The position numbers were made by a program, and so were the translations under genes. The notes below the pieces were generated by a model. It was not told the origin of the DNA. It searched no databases and saw nothing but the letters and a program-made list of their open reading frames with translations. From assembly GCA_900112785.1 (NCBI GenBank), contig FONB01000002.1, forward strand, positions 248,001-312,000: a DNA stretch of 64,000 nucleotides, in the 5' to 3' direction. The stretch comes from Phytobacter palmae (GTDB lineage Bacteria > Pseudomonadota > Gammaproteobacteria > Enterobacterales > Enterobacteriaceae). Shown here in pieces: positions 28,290 to 38,016 of the stretch (positions within the stretch are counted from its first letter, which is position 1; the number at the start of each line of letters is the position of its first letter).

Positions 28290-29309
28290 ATGTCTGAACA
28301 AAAAAACGTGATTCCTGAGACCATGACTGCTATCGAGATTACAGAGCCCGGTGGCCCGGAGGTTCTGCAGGCAACAACACGCCCGGTACCGCGCCCTAAA
28401 GAGAATGAAGTGTTGATTCAAATTGCCGCAGCGGGCGTTAACGGACCTGATGTTATGCAACGCAAAGGGCAATATGCACCACCGCCGGGCGCATCGGATA
28501 TACCCGGTCTGGAGGTCTCCGGTGTGATCGTGGCCGTGGGTACGAAAGTCCAGCGCGTCAAACCGGGCGATCATGTGGCGGCGCTGATCCCAGGCGGCGG
28601 CTATGCGCAATACTGCGTGGCAGATGAAATCAATGTCCTGCCATTACCGCCCGAACTTAGCCTGATCGAAGCCGCTGCCTTACCCGAAACATTCATGACA
28701 GTCTGGCTCAATATGTTCCAGCGCGGTCAGTTTAAAGCTGGCGATATTATCCTGATTCATGGCGGAGCATCTGGTATTGGCACGACGGCGACCATGCTGG
28801 CAAAGGCCTTTTGCGCCGCAAAAATCATCACTACTGTCGGCTCAGAAGCGCATCGGCAGGCCAGCCTGAAACTGGGGGCGGATGTCGCCATCTTGTATAA
28901 AGAGGAAGACTTCGTGGATGCCGTTCATCGGGAGACTAACGGGCACGGCGCGGATATTATTCTCGACATCGTGGCTGGCGACTATGTTGCCCGTAATTAT
29001 GCCGCCGCCGCGATGAACGGTCGCATTGTGCAAATTGGCGTGATTGGCGGCGTGGCTAAAGAGGTCAATTTGTTCCCTATGCTCAGCAAACGACTCACCC
29101 ATCTGGGCTCAACGCTGCGTTCACGTACGCCAGAGGAAAAAGCCGGGCTGATTAATGCGCTCACCGAAAATGTATTGCCATTAATTGAAACCGGGTCGGT
29201 AAAACCACAAGTCTTTAAAACATTTCCTCTGACGCAGGCGAGTGAAGCACACAGAATGCTGGACGCCAGTGCGCATATCGGGAAAGTGGTGTTGGTAATG
29301 GAGCAGTAA
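28290..29309 (+). CDS. NAD(P)H:quinone oxidoreductase, zinc-free MDR family (QorA/PIG3-like)
   Basis: A 339-residue medium-chain reductase. The N-terminal catalytic domain has AAGVNGPDVMQRKGQY and PGLEVSGVI. The Rossmann domain carries LIHGGASGIGTTA near residue 155 and binds NADPH in the family. The zinc ligands of alcohol dehydrogenases are absent, as in QOR/PIG3. It probably detoxifies quinones or enones. It follows the MFS gene at 25 bases; an AGGAG-like site precedes the ATG. Confidence 0.9.
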   Translation: MSEQKNVIPETMTAIEITEPGGPEVLQATTRPVPRPKENEVLIQIAAAGVNGPDVMQRKGQYAPPPGASDIPGLEVSGVIVAVGTKVQRVKPGDHVAALIPGGGYAQYCVADEINVLPLPPELSLIEAAALPETFMTVWLNMFQRGQFKAGDIILIHGGASGIGTTATMLAKAFCAAKIITTVGSEAHRQASLKLGADVAILYKEEDFVDAVHRETNGHGADIILDIVAGDYVARNYAAAAMNGRIVQIGVIGGVAKEVNLFPMLSKRLTHLGSTLRSRTPEEKAGLINALTENVLPLIETGSVKPQVFKTFPLTQASEAHRMLDASAHIGKVVLVMEQ

Positions 29310-29316
29310 ACGCACC

Positions 29317-29347
29317 GGCGATGTCTGGCCCTGAGGCAGACATCGCC
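29317..29347 (+). terminator. Hairpin after the quinone oxidoreductase gene
   Basis: A perfect 11-bp inverted repeat (GGCGATGTCTG/CAGACATCGCC) with a 9-base loop begins 8 bases after the stop. No T-run follows, but the position fits a transcript end. Confidence 0.6.
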
Positions 29348-29567
29348 ATCAGAAATCATCTCCTGCCGCCAGAGCCCATCCCCCGTCCCATCAGTAAAGC
29401 CTATCGTTGCGTAATGTATAAACGATTAAAGTTTGTTCATTTCGCCTATTCCCATAAAAAACAAAGACTATTTTGCGCACAGTTTTTGCAAACAAAATGT
29501 ATATAGTTTCCTTGCAAAATTATTTCTTTCTCCCCCTGTATTTCTTTCTCACTACTCCTGTTAGACT

Positions 29568-29610
29568 CCATATAAATCGCACACTATCAAATATCGAGCG
29601 ATTTATATGG
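29568..29610. repeat. Perfect 13-bp inverted repeat upstream of a chemoreceptor gene
   Basis: CCATATAAATCGC at 29568-29580 is repeated in inverse at 29598-29610, 17 bases apart. It ends 46 bases before the chemoreceptor start, so it would lie in the leader or over the promoter. It could be an operator or an mRNA hairpin controlling access to the start region. Confidence 0.8.
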
Positions 29611-29656
29611 CGTGCCTTTTACGCTTTAAGCCACCTCTCTAAAACAGAGCGCGACT

Positions 29657-31081
29657 ATGAACACATTAAAAAACTTCACCATCCGCCGCGTTGTGCTATG
29701 CATCCTCCTCACGGCATTTGCACTTGTCACCGTTACTGGCGGTTATGCCGCTTATACCGCTCACAACATGAACAAATACGCCGAACAGAGTGCGGCGCAG
29801 ACACAACAGGCCCTTTTCCTCGCGCACGCCACGCTGGTTTTAAAACATGGCTCAGACGCTGAAAAACAGGCTCTCAAAAATGAAATCCCCGCAGGCCCGG
29901 AGTGGGCAACCCTGTCCCAGGCGTTGTCGGACACCTCCGTTAACTGGGATACAGAAGCCACGGCGCGTGTTAAAGACCTTATGCAGCATTCCGTTTTCGA
30001 CACGGCACTGAATACGTCTGACGGTAAACGACTGAATGTAGTGCTGCTCATCGCGCTACTTGCTCTCGGTGGGCTGGTGATCTTCTGTGACTGTTATCTG
30101 GTCATCCATCTGGTAAAACCGGTTGGCGAAATTCGTTCCTACTTCCATACCATTGCGCAGGGCGATCTTACCCGTGAGCCAAAAGAGATCGGACGTAACT
30201 GCGTCGGTCAGATGATCCCTCTGGTGAGGGAAATGCAGAACAGCCTGCTCAAGACGGTTACCGCTATCAGCGAGAACAGTGACGCTCTTCACCGTGAAGC
30301 GAGTGAGATTGCGGCGGGGAACAGCGACCTTGCAAACCGTACCACGCAACAGGCGGCGTCTCTGGAGCAGGCGGCGACGAGTATGGAAGAGTTAACTTCA
30401 ACCGTAAGTCATAACGCGGATAACGCCCGCCAAGTTCGCGACCTGTCTGTGACGACCGCACACACAACGGAAAAAGCCAGCGAACTGGTTGAGAACCTTG
30501 CCAACACCATGAACCGTATCGCGCAAGGGTCTGAACAGATTCGCCAGTTCACCTCAACCATCAATAGCATTGCGTTCCAGACCAATATCCTTGCGCTTAA
30601 CGCTGCGGTTGAAGCAGCGCGAGCCGGTGAACAGGGGCGTGGTTTTGCTGTCGTGGCGACGGAAGTACGTTCCCTTGCTCAGCGTAGCGCAACGGCCGCA
30701 CGTGAAATCGAATCCCTGATCAAATCAGCCATCCTTTCGGTGCATGAGGGCAAAGAGATTACGGATGCTGCGGGTGCTGCCATGACAGAGGTAAAAGTGA
30801 ATGTCGCCAGCGTGAATACGCTTATCGGTGAGATAGCACTGGCCTCCGATGAACAAAGTAAGGGGATTTCACAGCTCAATCATGCGGTTGCGGAGCTTGA
30901 CCGGGCAACACAGCAGAATGCCGGGCTTGTCCAACAGGTTACGACTTCGGCCAATAATCTCAACGCCAGAACCGAAATCCTGAATGAAGTAGTCAGTCAC
31001 TTCACCCTCCCCGGCACCACCGTACGGCGGGATAGCGCCAGCGTTGATTTTACCAGGAAGCTCATACCTGCCAGGGCATAA
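29657..31081 (+). CDS. Methyl-accepting chemotaxis protein, short periplasmic domain
   Basis: A 474-residue chemoreceptor. TM1 spans about residues 12-33, a short periplasmic domain of some 90 residues follows, TM2 lies near 128-150, then HAMP and the signalling hairpin with [19 protein letters not shown]. The C-terminus lacks a W-x-x-F tether, so it would depend on other receptors for efficient methylation. A perfect sigma-28 -35 octamer TAAAGTTT stands about 230 bases upstream, but the matching -10 is poor. The gene is monocistronic. The ligand is unknown. Confidence 0.92.
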   Translation: MNTLKNFTIRRVVLCILLTAFALVTVTGGYAAYTAHNMNKYAEQSAAQTQQALFLAHATLVLKHGSDAEKQALKNEIPAGPEWATLSQALSDTSVNWDTEATARVKDLMQHSVFDTALNTSDGKRLNVVLLIALLALGGLVIFCDCYLVIHLVKPVGEIRSYFHTIAQGDLTREPKEIGRNCVGQMIPLVREMQNSLLKTVTAISENSDALHREASEIAAGNSDLANRTTQQAASLEQAATSMEELTSTVSHNADNARQVRDLSVTTAHTTEKASELVENLANTMNRIAQGSEQIRQFTSTINSIAFQTNILALNAAVEAARAGEQGRGFAVVATEVRSLAQRSATAAREIESLIKSAILSVHEGKEITDAAGAAMTEVKVNVASVNTLIGEIALASDEQSKGISQLNHAVAELDRATQQNAGLVQQVTTSANNLNARTEILNEVVSHFTLPGTTVRRDSASVDFTRKLIPARA

Positions 31082-31122
31082 TGAGCGAGACCCACGCAGA
31101 AGAACGATCTTAATCGTCAATA

Positions 31123-31174
31123 GCGTAACGGACACCTCAGTTGCTGTTGCAGAACACTGTGGTGTCCGTTACGC
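31123..31174. terminator. Large inverted repeat between convergent chemoreceptor and LysR genes
   Basis: GCGTAACGGACACC at 31123-31136 and its exact complement at 31161-31174 form a 14-bp stem around 24 bases. A smaller hairpin GGCAGAA/TTCTGCC follows at 31179-31197. The position between two convergent genes suggests bidirectional termination, although no T-run is present. Confidence 0.6.
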
Positions 31175-31226
31175 GTAAGGCAGAATCATTTTCTGCCCGC
31201 ATGCCCAACAGCCAGCCCCCTTGCGT

Positions 31227-32153
31227 TTAATGACTGAATTTGCCAATCCAGGGGCTGGTTTTATCCTGCGACCATAGTTTCATCAACATCTCGCGAAATT
31301 TCTCAGCCGCAGGGCTCAACGAATCTCCCCTTCTTAAAACCAGGCCGAGTGTTCTTCGGATAACGGGCTCTATCAGAGGGCGGCTAACCAGCACATGATG
31401 CTCATCGGTAGGCATTGCCAGGCTTGGGACAACCGCGACACCCAGGCCAGCTTCCACCATGCCGAGAGAGGTAGAGAGATGCCTCACTTCATAAAACCAG
31501 TTTGGCTGCCAGTCGAATCCTTCGAGAGCCTGGTCGATCAGGAGTCGGTTGCCGCTCGATTTACGGACCCCGATTAGCCGAAGTCCGGCAAGATCTTCCC
31601 ACATCACCAGCGATTTTTTGGCGAGTTCATGATCGCGTTTGCAGGCCAGAACAAAAGGCTCATTAACCAGGGGGGTAAACTCTATATTTGGATGTGTGAT
31701 GTTTATCATATTTATACCGAAATCTGCGTCGCCATTAAGCACAGCTTCGAGGCAGTCGCTGGCACTATGCTCAAGAATGCGGATGCGAATATTCGGGTAA
31801 TGTTCATTGTAATCACGGATAACGGAAGGCAAGAAATAGAACGCGGCGGTAGGTAAACAGGAGAGCGTAATGACACCGGATTGATGCGTTGCCATCTCTT
31901 TAATGCTGAGAATGGAGCTTTCATAAAAATCTATGAGATTCTTTGCTTTAGGCAGGAAATCTCGCCCGACGGCAGTCAGTTTTACGCGCCTGGTCGACCG
32001 CTCAAATAATGTAGTGCCCAAACTCTCCTCCAGCTTTTTTATTCTCCTTGTTAAAGCTGGCTGGGAGATGTGTAAAAATTGTGATGCGCGTGTGAAACAG
32101 CCAATTTCCGCAATCTTAACAAAAGCTTGAATACCCTGTAATTCATGCTGCAT
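31227..32153 (-). CDS. LysR-family regulator, probable controller of the tricarboxylate cluster
   Basis: A 308-residue LysR regulator. The DNA-binding region includes IGCFTRASQFLHISQPALTR near residue 18, and the effector domain carries LGVAVVPSLAMP and a GL-type hinge typical of aromatic or organic acid sensors. It is divergent from the PrpF-like gene with a dyad-containing promoter between them, the usual layout of a LysR activator and its target operon. No CitAB two-component pair is seen, so this protein is the best candidate for cluster control. Confidence 0.9.
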   Translation of the reverse strand: MQHELQGIQAFVKIAEIGCFTRASQFLHISQPALTRRIKKLEESLGTTLFERSTRRVKLTAVGRDFLPKAKNLIDFYESSILSIKEMATHQSGVITLSCLPTAAFYFLPSVIRDYNEHYPNIRIRILEHSASDCLEAVLNGDADFGINMINITHPNIEFTPLVNEPFVLACKRDHELAKKSLVMWEDLAGLRLIGVRKSSGNRLLIDQALEGFDWQPNWFYEVRHLSTSLGMVEAGLGVAVVPSLAMPTDEHHVLVSRPLIEPVIRRTLGLVLRRGDSLSPAAEKFREMLMKLWSQDKTSPWIGKFSH

Positions 32154-32204
32154 GTTTATCCCCCCACATTTACCCGGTCATTAAACCATCCTAACCGACA
32201 GCTT

Positions 32205-32227
32205 ATTAATGTGTAAAACGCATTAAT
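32205..32227. promoter_or_regulatory. Putative LysR operator upstream of the PrpF-like gene
   Basis: ATTAATG-N9-CATTAAT is a perfect 7-bp dyad that contains the T-N11-A LysR motif. It lies 52 bases before the LysR start and 82 before the PrpF-like start, where a regulator site is expected. Confidence 0.6.
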
Positions 32228-32308
32228 CCTTCGTTTTTTGACATTAGAGTTATTTATCAGCATGTGGGACGCTTACTGCATCATTTAACATGTGGAAAGA
32301 GAAAACCT

Positions 32309-33397
32309 ATGTTCAACATACCTTGCGTACTGATGCGCGGCGGTACTTCTAAGGGACCCGTTATTCTGGCAAGCGACCTGCCCGCTGACACTCAGGAACG
32401 TGACGCTGTTCTGTTGTCTCTGATGGGAGCAGGCCATGAGCTGGAAATTGATGGTATTGGTGGCGGGAGTCCGCAAACCAGTAAAGTGGCAATTGTGAGC
32501 CGTTCAGACAGCCCGGATGCTGATATTGACTATCTGTTTGCCCAGGTCATGGTGAAAGAGCGTCGTGTTGATACCACGCCAAACTGCGGAAATATGTTGT
32601 GTGCGGTTGGCCCTTTTGCCATTGAAAAGGGTCTGGTTGCGGCGAAAAACCCTGTGACTACGGTACGTATCCGCAATCTCAACACCGGAACCTTTGTTGA
32701 CGCCGAAGTGCAAACGCCTGATTTCAAGGTTTGCTATGAAGGCGATACGCAAATTGATGGCGTACCAGGCTCTGCTGCACCGGTCGGCTTAACATTCCTC
32801 AATTCTGCTGGCTGTAAAACCGGTAAATTACTGCCGACGGGCAACACAACGGATCGCTTTGAGGGTGTCGAAGTTACCTGCATCGATATGGCGATGCCGA
32901 TGATCTTAATTGATGCCCATCAGATGGATAAAACCGGTGGCGAATCTCCGGCTGAACTGGAAGCCGATCTGGCATTTATGCAACGCCTGGAAAAAATTCG
33001 TCTCAAGGCTGGCGAGGCCATGGGTTTTGGTGATGTGACCAACAAAGTTATTCCTAAACCTGTGCTTCTCAGTAAACCCACGGCAGGCGGGACAATTAAG
33101 GTTCGCTATTTCATGCCGCATAACTGCCATAAGGCACTGGCTATTACCGGCTCTATTGGTATTTCAACAGCCACCATCATAGATGGCTCCGTTGCTCAGA
33201 AAATCATTAGCGATCAACCGAAAGATGCCTTTACCAATATTGTTAATATCGAACACCCCAGCGGTAAAATTACAGTCTCATTATTAAAAGACGGAAATAA
33301 AATAGAAAATACCCGCGCTGCTGTCATCAGAACAACGCGCAAATTGTTTGAGGGCAGTGTTTATGTTCCGGAAGTCGCTTTAGCGGAAGTCATCTGA
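32309..33397 (+). CDS. PrpF-family isomerase (aconitate-type or 4-oxalomesaconate tautomerase-like)
   Basis: A 362-residue member of the PrpF/GalD family, which has a diaminopimelate-epimerase-like fold. The start MFNIPCVLMRGGTSKGPV and the segment DTTPNCGNMLCAVGPFA carry the conserved K and Cys regions of the family. Known members are 2-methylaconitate cis-trans isomerase (PrpF) and 4-oxalomesaconate tautomerase (GalD). PrpF of Shewanella binds trans-aconitate. With aconitase B and citrate lyase downstream, an aconitate isomerase role is attractive but inferred. The start at 32309 fits the family; an earlier start is a poor match. Confidence 0.85.
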   Translation: MFNIPCVLMRGGTSKGPVILASDLPADTQERDAVLLSLMGAGHELEIDGIGGGSPQTSKVAIVSRSDSPDADIDYLFAQVMVKERRVDTTPNCGNMLCAVGPFAIEKGLVAAKNPVTTVRIRNLNTGTFVDAEVQTPDFKVCYEGDTQIDGVPGSAAPVGLTFLNSAGCKTGKLLPTGNTTDRFEGVEVTCIDMAMPMILIDAHQMDKTGGESPAELEADLAFMQRLEKIRLKAGEAMGFGDVTNKVIPKPVLLSKPTAGGTIKVRYFMPHNCHKALAITGSIGISTATIIDGSVAQKIISDQPKDAFTNIVNIEHPSGKITVSLLKDGNKIENTRAAVIRTTRKLFEGSVYVPEVALAEVI

Positions 33398-33491
33398 ACA
33401 TTAGCCAGCCTTTTAAAATCTTTACCGATTAATACCATTAGCCTCTAATGGCTAAGAAGCTCTGTACCAGAAAGATAATGTCGAGGATATT

Positions 33492-34736
33492 ATGGCTATA
33501 ACGAACGTTAAAAATATTTCAGGTGGTTCCGGCGATGTAACAGCGAGTCAATACATCCGAGTAATATTTGCTTTAGCACTGTCAGGCCTGGCTGAATTAG
33601 CCTCTCTGTTTTTCATCCAGCCTTTGTTACCTGTTCTTGCGGTTGAATACGATGTCCCCGTCAGTCAGGTCAGTATTATTCTTTCCGCAGAAACGGCCCT
33701 GCTTGCCATTGGTTTGTTGTTCACGGGTACGCTTTCCGATCATTATGGCCGTAAGCGCCTGATTATTGTCTCCTTATTACTGGGTGGATTATTCACCATT
33801 CTTTGTCCGCTGGTTCAGTCATGGGCGATGCTGGTAGCGTTACGTGCCGTTATTGGGCTGGCACTGAGCGGCATTGCCGCTGCGGCAACCGCTTACATTA
33901 GCGAAGAAGTGGCCCCTGTCGTTGCAGGCGTAGTAACCGGCTACTTTGTTTTTGGCAACTCAATGGGCGGAATGTCGGGCCGTATTGTGGCCAGCCAGTT
34001 GATCGAACATATCTCTATAAACACCATTTTCTATGGTTTTGCGGCAAGTCTGATTGTTGTTGCCGTACTGGTTTATTTTATTCTCCCCGCCTCTAAAAAT
34101 TTCAAACCGACGGAAACGCTGAATGTATTTCGCGTGGTGAAAGGAGCAGCCTCGCATTTCCAGAATAAGAAACTCGCGCTGGCATTTGTTATTAGCTTTA
34201 TCATTTTTGGCACCTTTACCTCTCTTTATAATTACCTGGCATTTTTCCTTAAGGGTGAGCCGTTCCATATTTCCCCTGCCAACGCTGGGTTGCTCTCATT
34301 CAGCTTTGCGTTAAGCTTTTTCACGGCACCACAGGCGGGTCGGTTGTCCGCTAAATATGGCAGCATGAATGTGCTTCGCGTATTGTTCGCCATCATGTCG
34401 CTGGGGATGTTACTGACATTAACCTCTAACGTTATCACCTTCATCATGGGTGCGGTCATCTTCACGGCATGCTTCTTCGGTTGCCATTCCATTGGTCTGA
34501 GCTGGGTAAGTAAAAACGCCACGCATGCTCGCGGGCAGGCCGTCGCCCTCTACTTATTCTTCTACTACATGGGTGGTTCAGTTATTGGATTCCTGAATGG
34601 TTTCGTCTTCCACTCAACCGGCTGGGCAGGCATGACAGCATTCATTATTGCTTTGCTGGTACTGGGCATGATTGTCGCAACACATCTTGCCTCAGGTACG
34701 AAAGCAAATCTGGTTCCAGCAGAAACATCAAAATAA
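33492..34736 (+). CDS. MFS transporter (YnfM-like) of the tricarboxylate cluster
   Basis: A 414-residue major facilitator with 12 helices. The motif GTLSDHYGRKRLIIVS follows TM2 and the N-terminal half contains FFIQPLLPVLAVEYDVPVSQ, similar to YnfM and related putative transporters. It lies between the PrpF-like and FAH-family genes, so it may import the cluster's substrate or export a product. A hairpin with arms CACTCACG/CGTGAGTG follows at 34753. Confidence 0.87.
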   Translation: MAITNVKNISGGSGDVTASQYIRVIFALALSGLAELASLFFIQPLLPVLAVEYDVPVSQVSIILSAETALLAIGLLFTGTLSDHYGRKRLIIVSLLLGGLFTILCPLVQSWAMLVALRAVIGLALSGIAAAATAYISEEVAPVVAGVVTGYFVFGNSMGGMSGRIVASQLIEHISINTIFYGFAASLIVVAVLVYFILPASKNFKPTETLNVFRVVKGAASHFQNKKLALAFVISFIIFGTFTSLYNYLAFFLKGEPFHISPANAGLLSFSFALSFFTAPQAGRLSAKYGSMNVLRVLFAIMSLGMLLTLTSNVITFIMGAVIFTACFFGCHSIGLSWVSKNATHARGQAVALYLFFYYMGGSVIGFLNGFVFHSTGWAGMTAFIIALLVLGMIVATHLASGTKANLVPAETSK

Positions 34737-34752
34737 CCGCAAATCGTTCTAC

Positions 34753-34779
34753 CACTCACGTCATCCGTTGGCGTGAGTG
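34753..34779 (+). other. Hairpin between MFS and FAH-family genes
   Basis: An 8-bp perfect inverted repeat (CACTCACG/CGTGAGTG) with an 11-base loop lies 16 bases after the MFS stop. No T-run follows. It may partly end the first transcript or stabilise it. Confidence 0.5.
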
Positions 34780-34812
34780 AATAAAGTTTACAAGCCAGAA
34801 TTAGGTGTCATT

Positions 34813-35676
34813 ATGAAACTTGCAAGTTACATACATCATGGTCGTAAAAGTTACGGTATTTATACCGAAGCAGGTATTATCGATCTTGGTCAAAAAATTG
34901 GACAGCAATATCCAACATTGAAAGACCTGTTGCAATGGGATGCTCTCGATGTTGCACAGCAATATATTGACTACCCGGCGGACATTACAGATAAAGATAT
35001 TACGTTCTTACCAGTTATTGAGGAACCCGGGAAAATTTTTTGCGTAGGAATGAACTATGCAGAAAAAAGAAAAGAGTTTGCCGAAACCAACAATGCGCCA
35101 ACACTCTTTATTCGCTTCCCGGATTCGCAGACGGGTCACGCACGACCGGTAATCAAACCGAATCTTACGGAGGAATTTGATTACGAAGGAGAACTGGCCG
35201 TCATCATTGGAAAAGCGGGCGAGAATATTAATCGCAACGATGCCTTAAGCCATGTTGCAGGCTATAGCTGTTATATGGATGGTTCGGTTCGCGACTGGCA
35301 GCACGCATGGTTTACTGCGGGTAAAAACTGGCGTCAGACCGGTGCTTTCGGGCCTTACATGACGACAGTTGATGAAATCCCGGACCCGCACGCACTATCT
35401 ATTCAGACCTGGCTGAATGGCATGCTGGTTCAGAATGATTCAACAGCCAGTATGATTCATAAAGTCGCCGATCTCATTTCTTATATCAGCACATTCACAA
35501 TGCTTAGCCCTGGCGATGTCATTATAACGGGCTCACCTGGTGGCGTCGGTAAAAAACGCAATCCCCCGTTATTCATGCACGAAGGTGATTGTGTTGAAGT
35601 CGCCATCGAAAAATTAGGCAGACTGACTAATACCATTGTCGAGTCAACGTCGCCATCTAATTCACTTGCCATTTAA
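34813..35676 (+). CDS. Fumarylacetoacetate hydrolase (FAH) family enzyme, possible oxaloacetate decarboxylase
   Basis: A 287-residue FAH-family protein. Signatures are FCVGMNYAEKRKE near residue 75, the metal ligands in EFDYEGELAVIIG near 122 and MDGSVRDWQ near 155, and the C-terminal GDVIITGSPGGVGKKR. The family includes acylpyruvases, dicarbonyl hydrolases and oxaloacetate decarboxylase (FAHD1 type). Oxaloacetate is the product of citrate lyase in the same cluster, so a decarboxylase role fits, but the reaction cannot be read from sequence. The ATG at 34813 has AGGTG upstream. Confidence 0.85.
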   Translation: MKLASYIHHGRKSYGIYTEAGIIDLGQKIGQQYPTLKDLLQWDALDVAQQYIDYPADITDKDITFLPVIEEPGKIFCVGMNYAEKRKEFAETNNAPTLFIRFPDSQTGHARPVIKPNLTEEFDYEGELAVIIGKAGENINRNDALSHVAGYSCYMDGSVRDWQHAWFTAGKNWRQTGAFGPYMTTVDEIPDPHALSIQTWLNGMLVQNDSTASMIHKVADLISYISTFTMLSPGDVIITGSPGGVGKKRNPPLFMHEGDCVEVAIEKLGRLTNTIVESTSPSNSLAI

Positions 35677-35734
35677 TTAGCTCGTCATAATACGTTATTC
35701 AGTATCGATGAACACCAGGTCAGGAGAAATATAG

Positions 35735-36832
35735 ATGTATGCCGAAGAGACGCTAGAATTCGACACTGTTGAAACTAGCAACGGTGTTCTCAAAGACGAG
35801 ATTATCCGCTTTCTGAAAAGTAATGGATTAGGAATAGATGATGACGTCGGGCAATTCGTTATTGCCCGTGCAGGCAAAGAATTAATTGCCTGTGCCGGGC
35901 TTGCGGGTAATACATTAAAATGTATTGCCGTGCATATTGAATGGCGTGGAACATCGCTGGGATTACAGCTGATTCGTGAAGCGGAAAACCTGGCAAATCA
36001 AAATGGCGATCATCATCTGTTCCTTTTAACCTGCCCTGATAATGTTAAATCTTTTCGGGGCTGCGGCTTTTTTCCTTTAGCTACCCTTGATGGCAAAGCC
36101 GCGTTAATGGAAAACACCCCGGTTGGGATCCACCGCTACTGCAAGAAACTTCGCGCAGATTTTTTCATCCCGGCGGCCAATACTGGCGGTATCGTCATGA
36201 ATGCAAACCCGTTTACTTTAGGGCACCAGTTTCTTATCGAACAGGCCGCCCGCGCATGCGACTGGCTTCATGTGTTCGTTGTAGAAGAAAACTTATCTCA
36301 GTTCTCCTTTCATGAACGCATTGCTATGGTACGTGACGGGGTCAGGCATCTTTCTAACGTAACGGTACATCCTGGCTCCAGATATATTATTTCTCGCGGC
36401 ACCTTTCCCAGCTATTTCTTAAAGGAGAAACAGGTGGTGAATGATGTCTATTCCGCGATCGATTTGATTATGTTTCGACGTTATATTGCGCCCTCACTGG
36501 GAATTACACATCGTTTCGTTGGCACTGAACCATATTGTAAAGTTACAGCCCAATATAACCAGGCGATGCACCACTGGCTTGAAGACGAATTAGCCATTCC
36601 CTCCACTGCCATTAAAGTGCATGAGATCGACAGAAAAACTGATGAGAATAATTATCCAATATCAGCATCAGCTGTTCGTTCTCTCTTAAATAAGAACAAA
36701 CTGTCAGTTGCAAGAAATATGGTGCCCGACAGTACCATGCCTTACTTATACAACTGGCTGAAAGCAAATCAACCTGACTTGCCGGAACAACATCTGGCAG
36801 GGAATCTTATGAGCATTAGCGTAGGACTCTAA
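35735..36832 (+). CDS. citC: CitC, [citrate (pro-3S)-lyase] ligase
   Basis: A 365-residue enzyme that acetylates the prosthetic group of the citrate lyase acyl carrier protein with acetate and ATP, switching the enzyme on. Residues 30-130 form a GNAT-like domain; the nucleotidyltransferase domain follows with GGIVMNANPFTLGHQFLIEQ (quoted 20) and the C-terminal ISASAVRSLL motif. It is the first gene of the canonical citCDEFXG order and lies two bases before citD. Confidence 0.95.
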   Translation: MYAEETLEFDTVETSNGVLKDEIIRFLKSNGLGIDDDVGQFVIARAGKELIACAGLAGNTLKCIAVHIEWRGTSLGLQLIREAENLANQNGDHHLFLLTCPDNVKSFRGCGFFPLATLDGKAALMENTPVGIHRYCKKLRADFFIPAANTGGIVMNANPFTLGHQFLIEQAARACDWLHVFVVEENLSQFSFHERIAMVRDGVRHLSNVTVHPGSRYIISRGTFPSYFLKEKQVVNDVYSAIDLIMFRRYIAPSLGITHRFVGTEPYCKVTAQYNQAMHHWLEDELAIPSTAIKVHEIDRKTDENNYPISASAVRSLLNKNKLSVARNMVPDSTMPYLYNWLKANQPDLPEQHLAGNLMSISVGL

Positions 36833-36833
36833 C

Positions 36834-37127
36834 ATGAAAATTATACAGGCAGCGCTGGCGGGCACGCTGGAATCGAGCGACCTAATGGTGAAAGTCAGCC
36901 CTTCTGACAGCGGGCTGGATATCGTTATTAATAGCGAAGTGATGAAGCAATTTGGCGAGCAGATTACGCAGGTGGTCAAAGAAACGTTAGCCGCGTTTAA
37001 TGTCACGCACGGGCAGATCATCGTTGATGATAAAGGTGCGCTTGATTGTGTTATTCGCTCCCGGATGCAAGTCGCGATCATGCGAGGAACCTGTAGCGAT
37101 GAAATTAACTGGGAGAAATTACAATGA
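36834..37127 (+). CDS. citD: CitD, citrate lyase acyl carrier protein (gamma subunit)
   Basis: A 97-residue carrier subunit. The TLESSDLMV segment contains the serine (Ser14) that carries the phosphoribosyl-dephospho-CoA group. The rest of the chain, including [18 protein letters not shown], matches the family. The stop overlaps the citE start (ATGA), so subunit synthesis is coupled. Confidence 0.95.
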   Translation: MKIIQAALAGTLESSDLMVKVSPSDSGLDIVINSEVMKQFGEQITQVVKETLAAFNVTHGQIIVDDKGALDCVIRSRMQVAIMRGTCSDEINWEKLQ

Positions 37128-37999
37128 AAAAATTACGCCGCAGCATGCTTTTCTTACCGGGCTCAAGCGCTTCCATGTTATCGACCGCTTTTATTTATAA
37201 ACCAGATTCGATCATGTTTGATCTTGAAGACGCGGTTTCTTTAAGGGAGAAAGACAGCGCACGCATATTGGTTTTCAATGCCCTCCAGCATCCCATGTAT
37301 AAAGATATCGAAACGGTAGTGCGTATTAACCCGCTGAATACACCCTTCGGATTAAAAGACCTTGAGGCGGCGGTGCGCGCCGGAGTCGATGTTATTCGCT
37401 TGCCGAAAACGGATACGCCAGAAGATATCCACCAGCTCGAACGTGAAATTGTACGTATTGAGGAAAGCTGTGGCCGTGAGGTTGGCTCCACACAGGTGAT
37501 GGCGGCGATTGAGTCTGCGATTGGTGTCATCAATGCCGTGGCGATTGCCCGCTCCTCAGAGCGCCTGATGGGCATTGCATTAGCCGCATTTGACTATGTC
37601 ATGGATATGCAAACAGAACGTGGGGACGGTACAGAACTGTTCTACGCGCGTTGCGCTGTTCTGCATGCGGCGCGCGCTGCAGGTATCGATGCGTTTGATG
37701 TTGTCTATGGCGATGTGAACGATGAAGAAGGCTTCTTAAAAGAGGTGGATTTAATTCGTCGCATGGGCTTCAACGGTAAATCTTTAATTAATCCACGGCA
37801 AATTGAGTTGCTTCATAACGCCTATGCGCCAACCCAGGAAGAGGTTGATTATGCAGAACGCGTTATCGCTGCTGCCGAAGAAGGTGAACGTAGCGGGCTG
37901 GGTGTAATTTCTCTGAATGGCAAAATGATCGATGCGCCAATAATCAATCACGCCAGGGTCGTTCTTGAGAGAAGAAAAGCATCAGGCATTCGCCACTAA
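37124..37999 (+). CDS. citE: CitE, citrate lyase beta subunit (citryl-ACP lyase)
   Basis: A 291-residue TIM-barrel lyase that cleaves citryl-ACP to acetyl-ACP and oxaloacetate. The N-terminus [16 protein letters not shown], the metal-binding [10 protein letters not shown] segment and the active region [13 protein letters not shown] and FDYVMDM are all present. It starts inside the citD stop. Length and order are normal. Confidence 0.95.
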   Translation: MKKLRRSMLFLPGSSASMLSTAFIYKPDSIMFDLEDAVSLREKDSARILVFNALQHPMYKDIETVVRINPLNTPFGLKDLEAAVRAGVDVIRLPKTDTPEDIHQLEREIVRIEESCGREVGSTQVMAAIESAIGVINAVAIARSSERLMGIALAAFDYVMDMQTERGDGTELFYARCAVLHAARAAGIDAFDVVYGDVNDEEGFLKEVDLIRRMGFNGKSLINPRQIELLHNAYAPTQEEVDYAERVIAAAEEGERSGLGVISLNGKMIDAPIINHARVVLERRKASGIRH

Positions 38000-38016
38000 T
38001 CGACAGGATAATAAAG

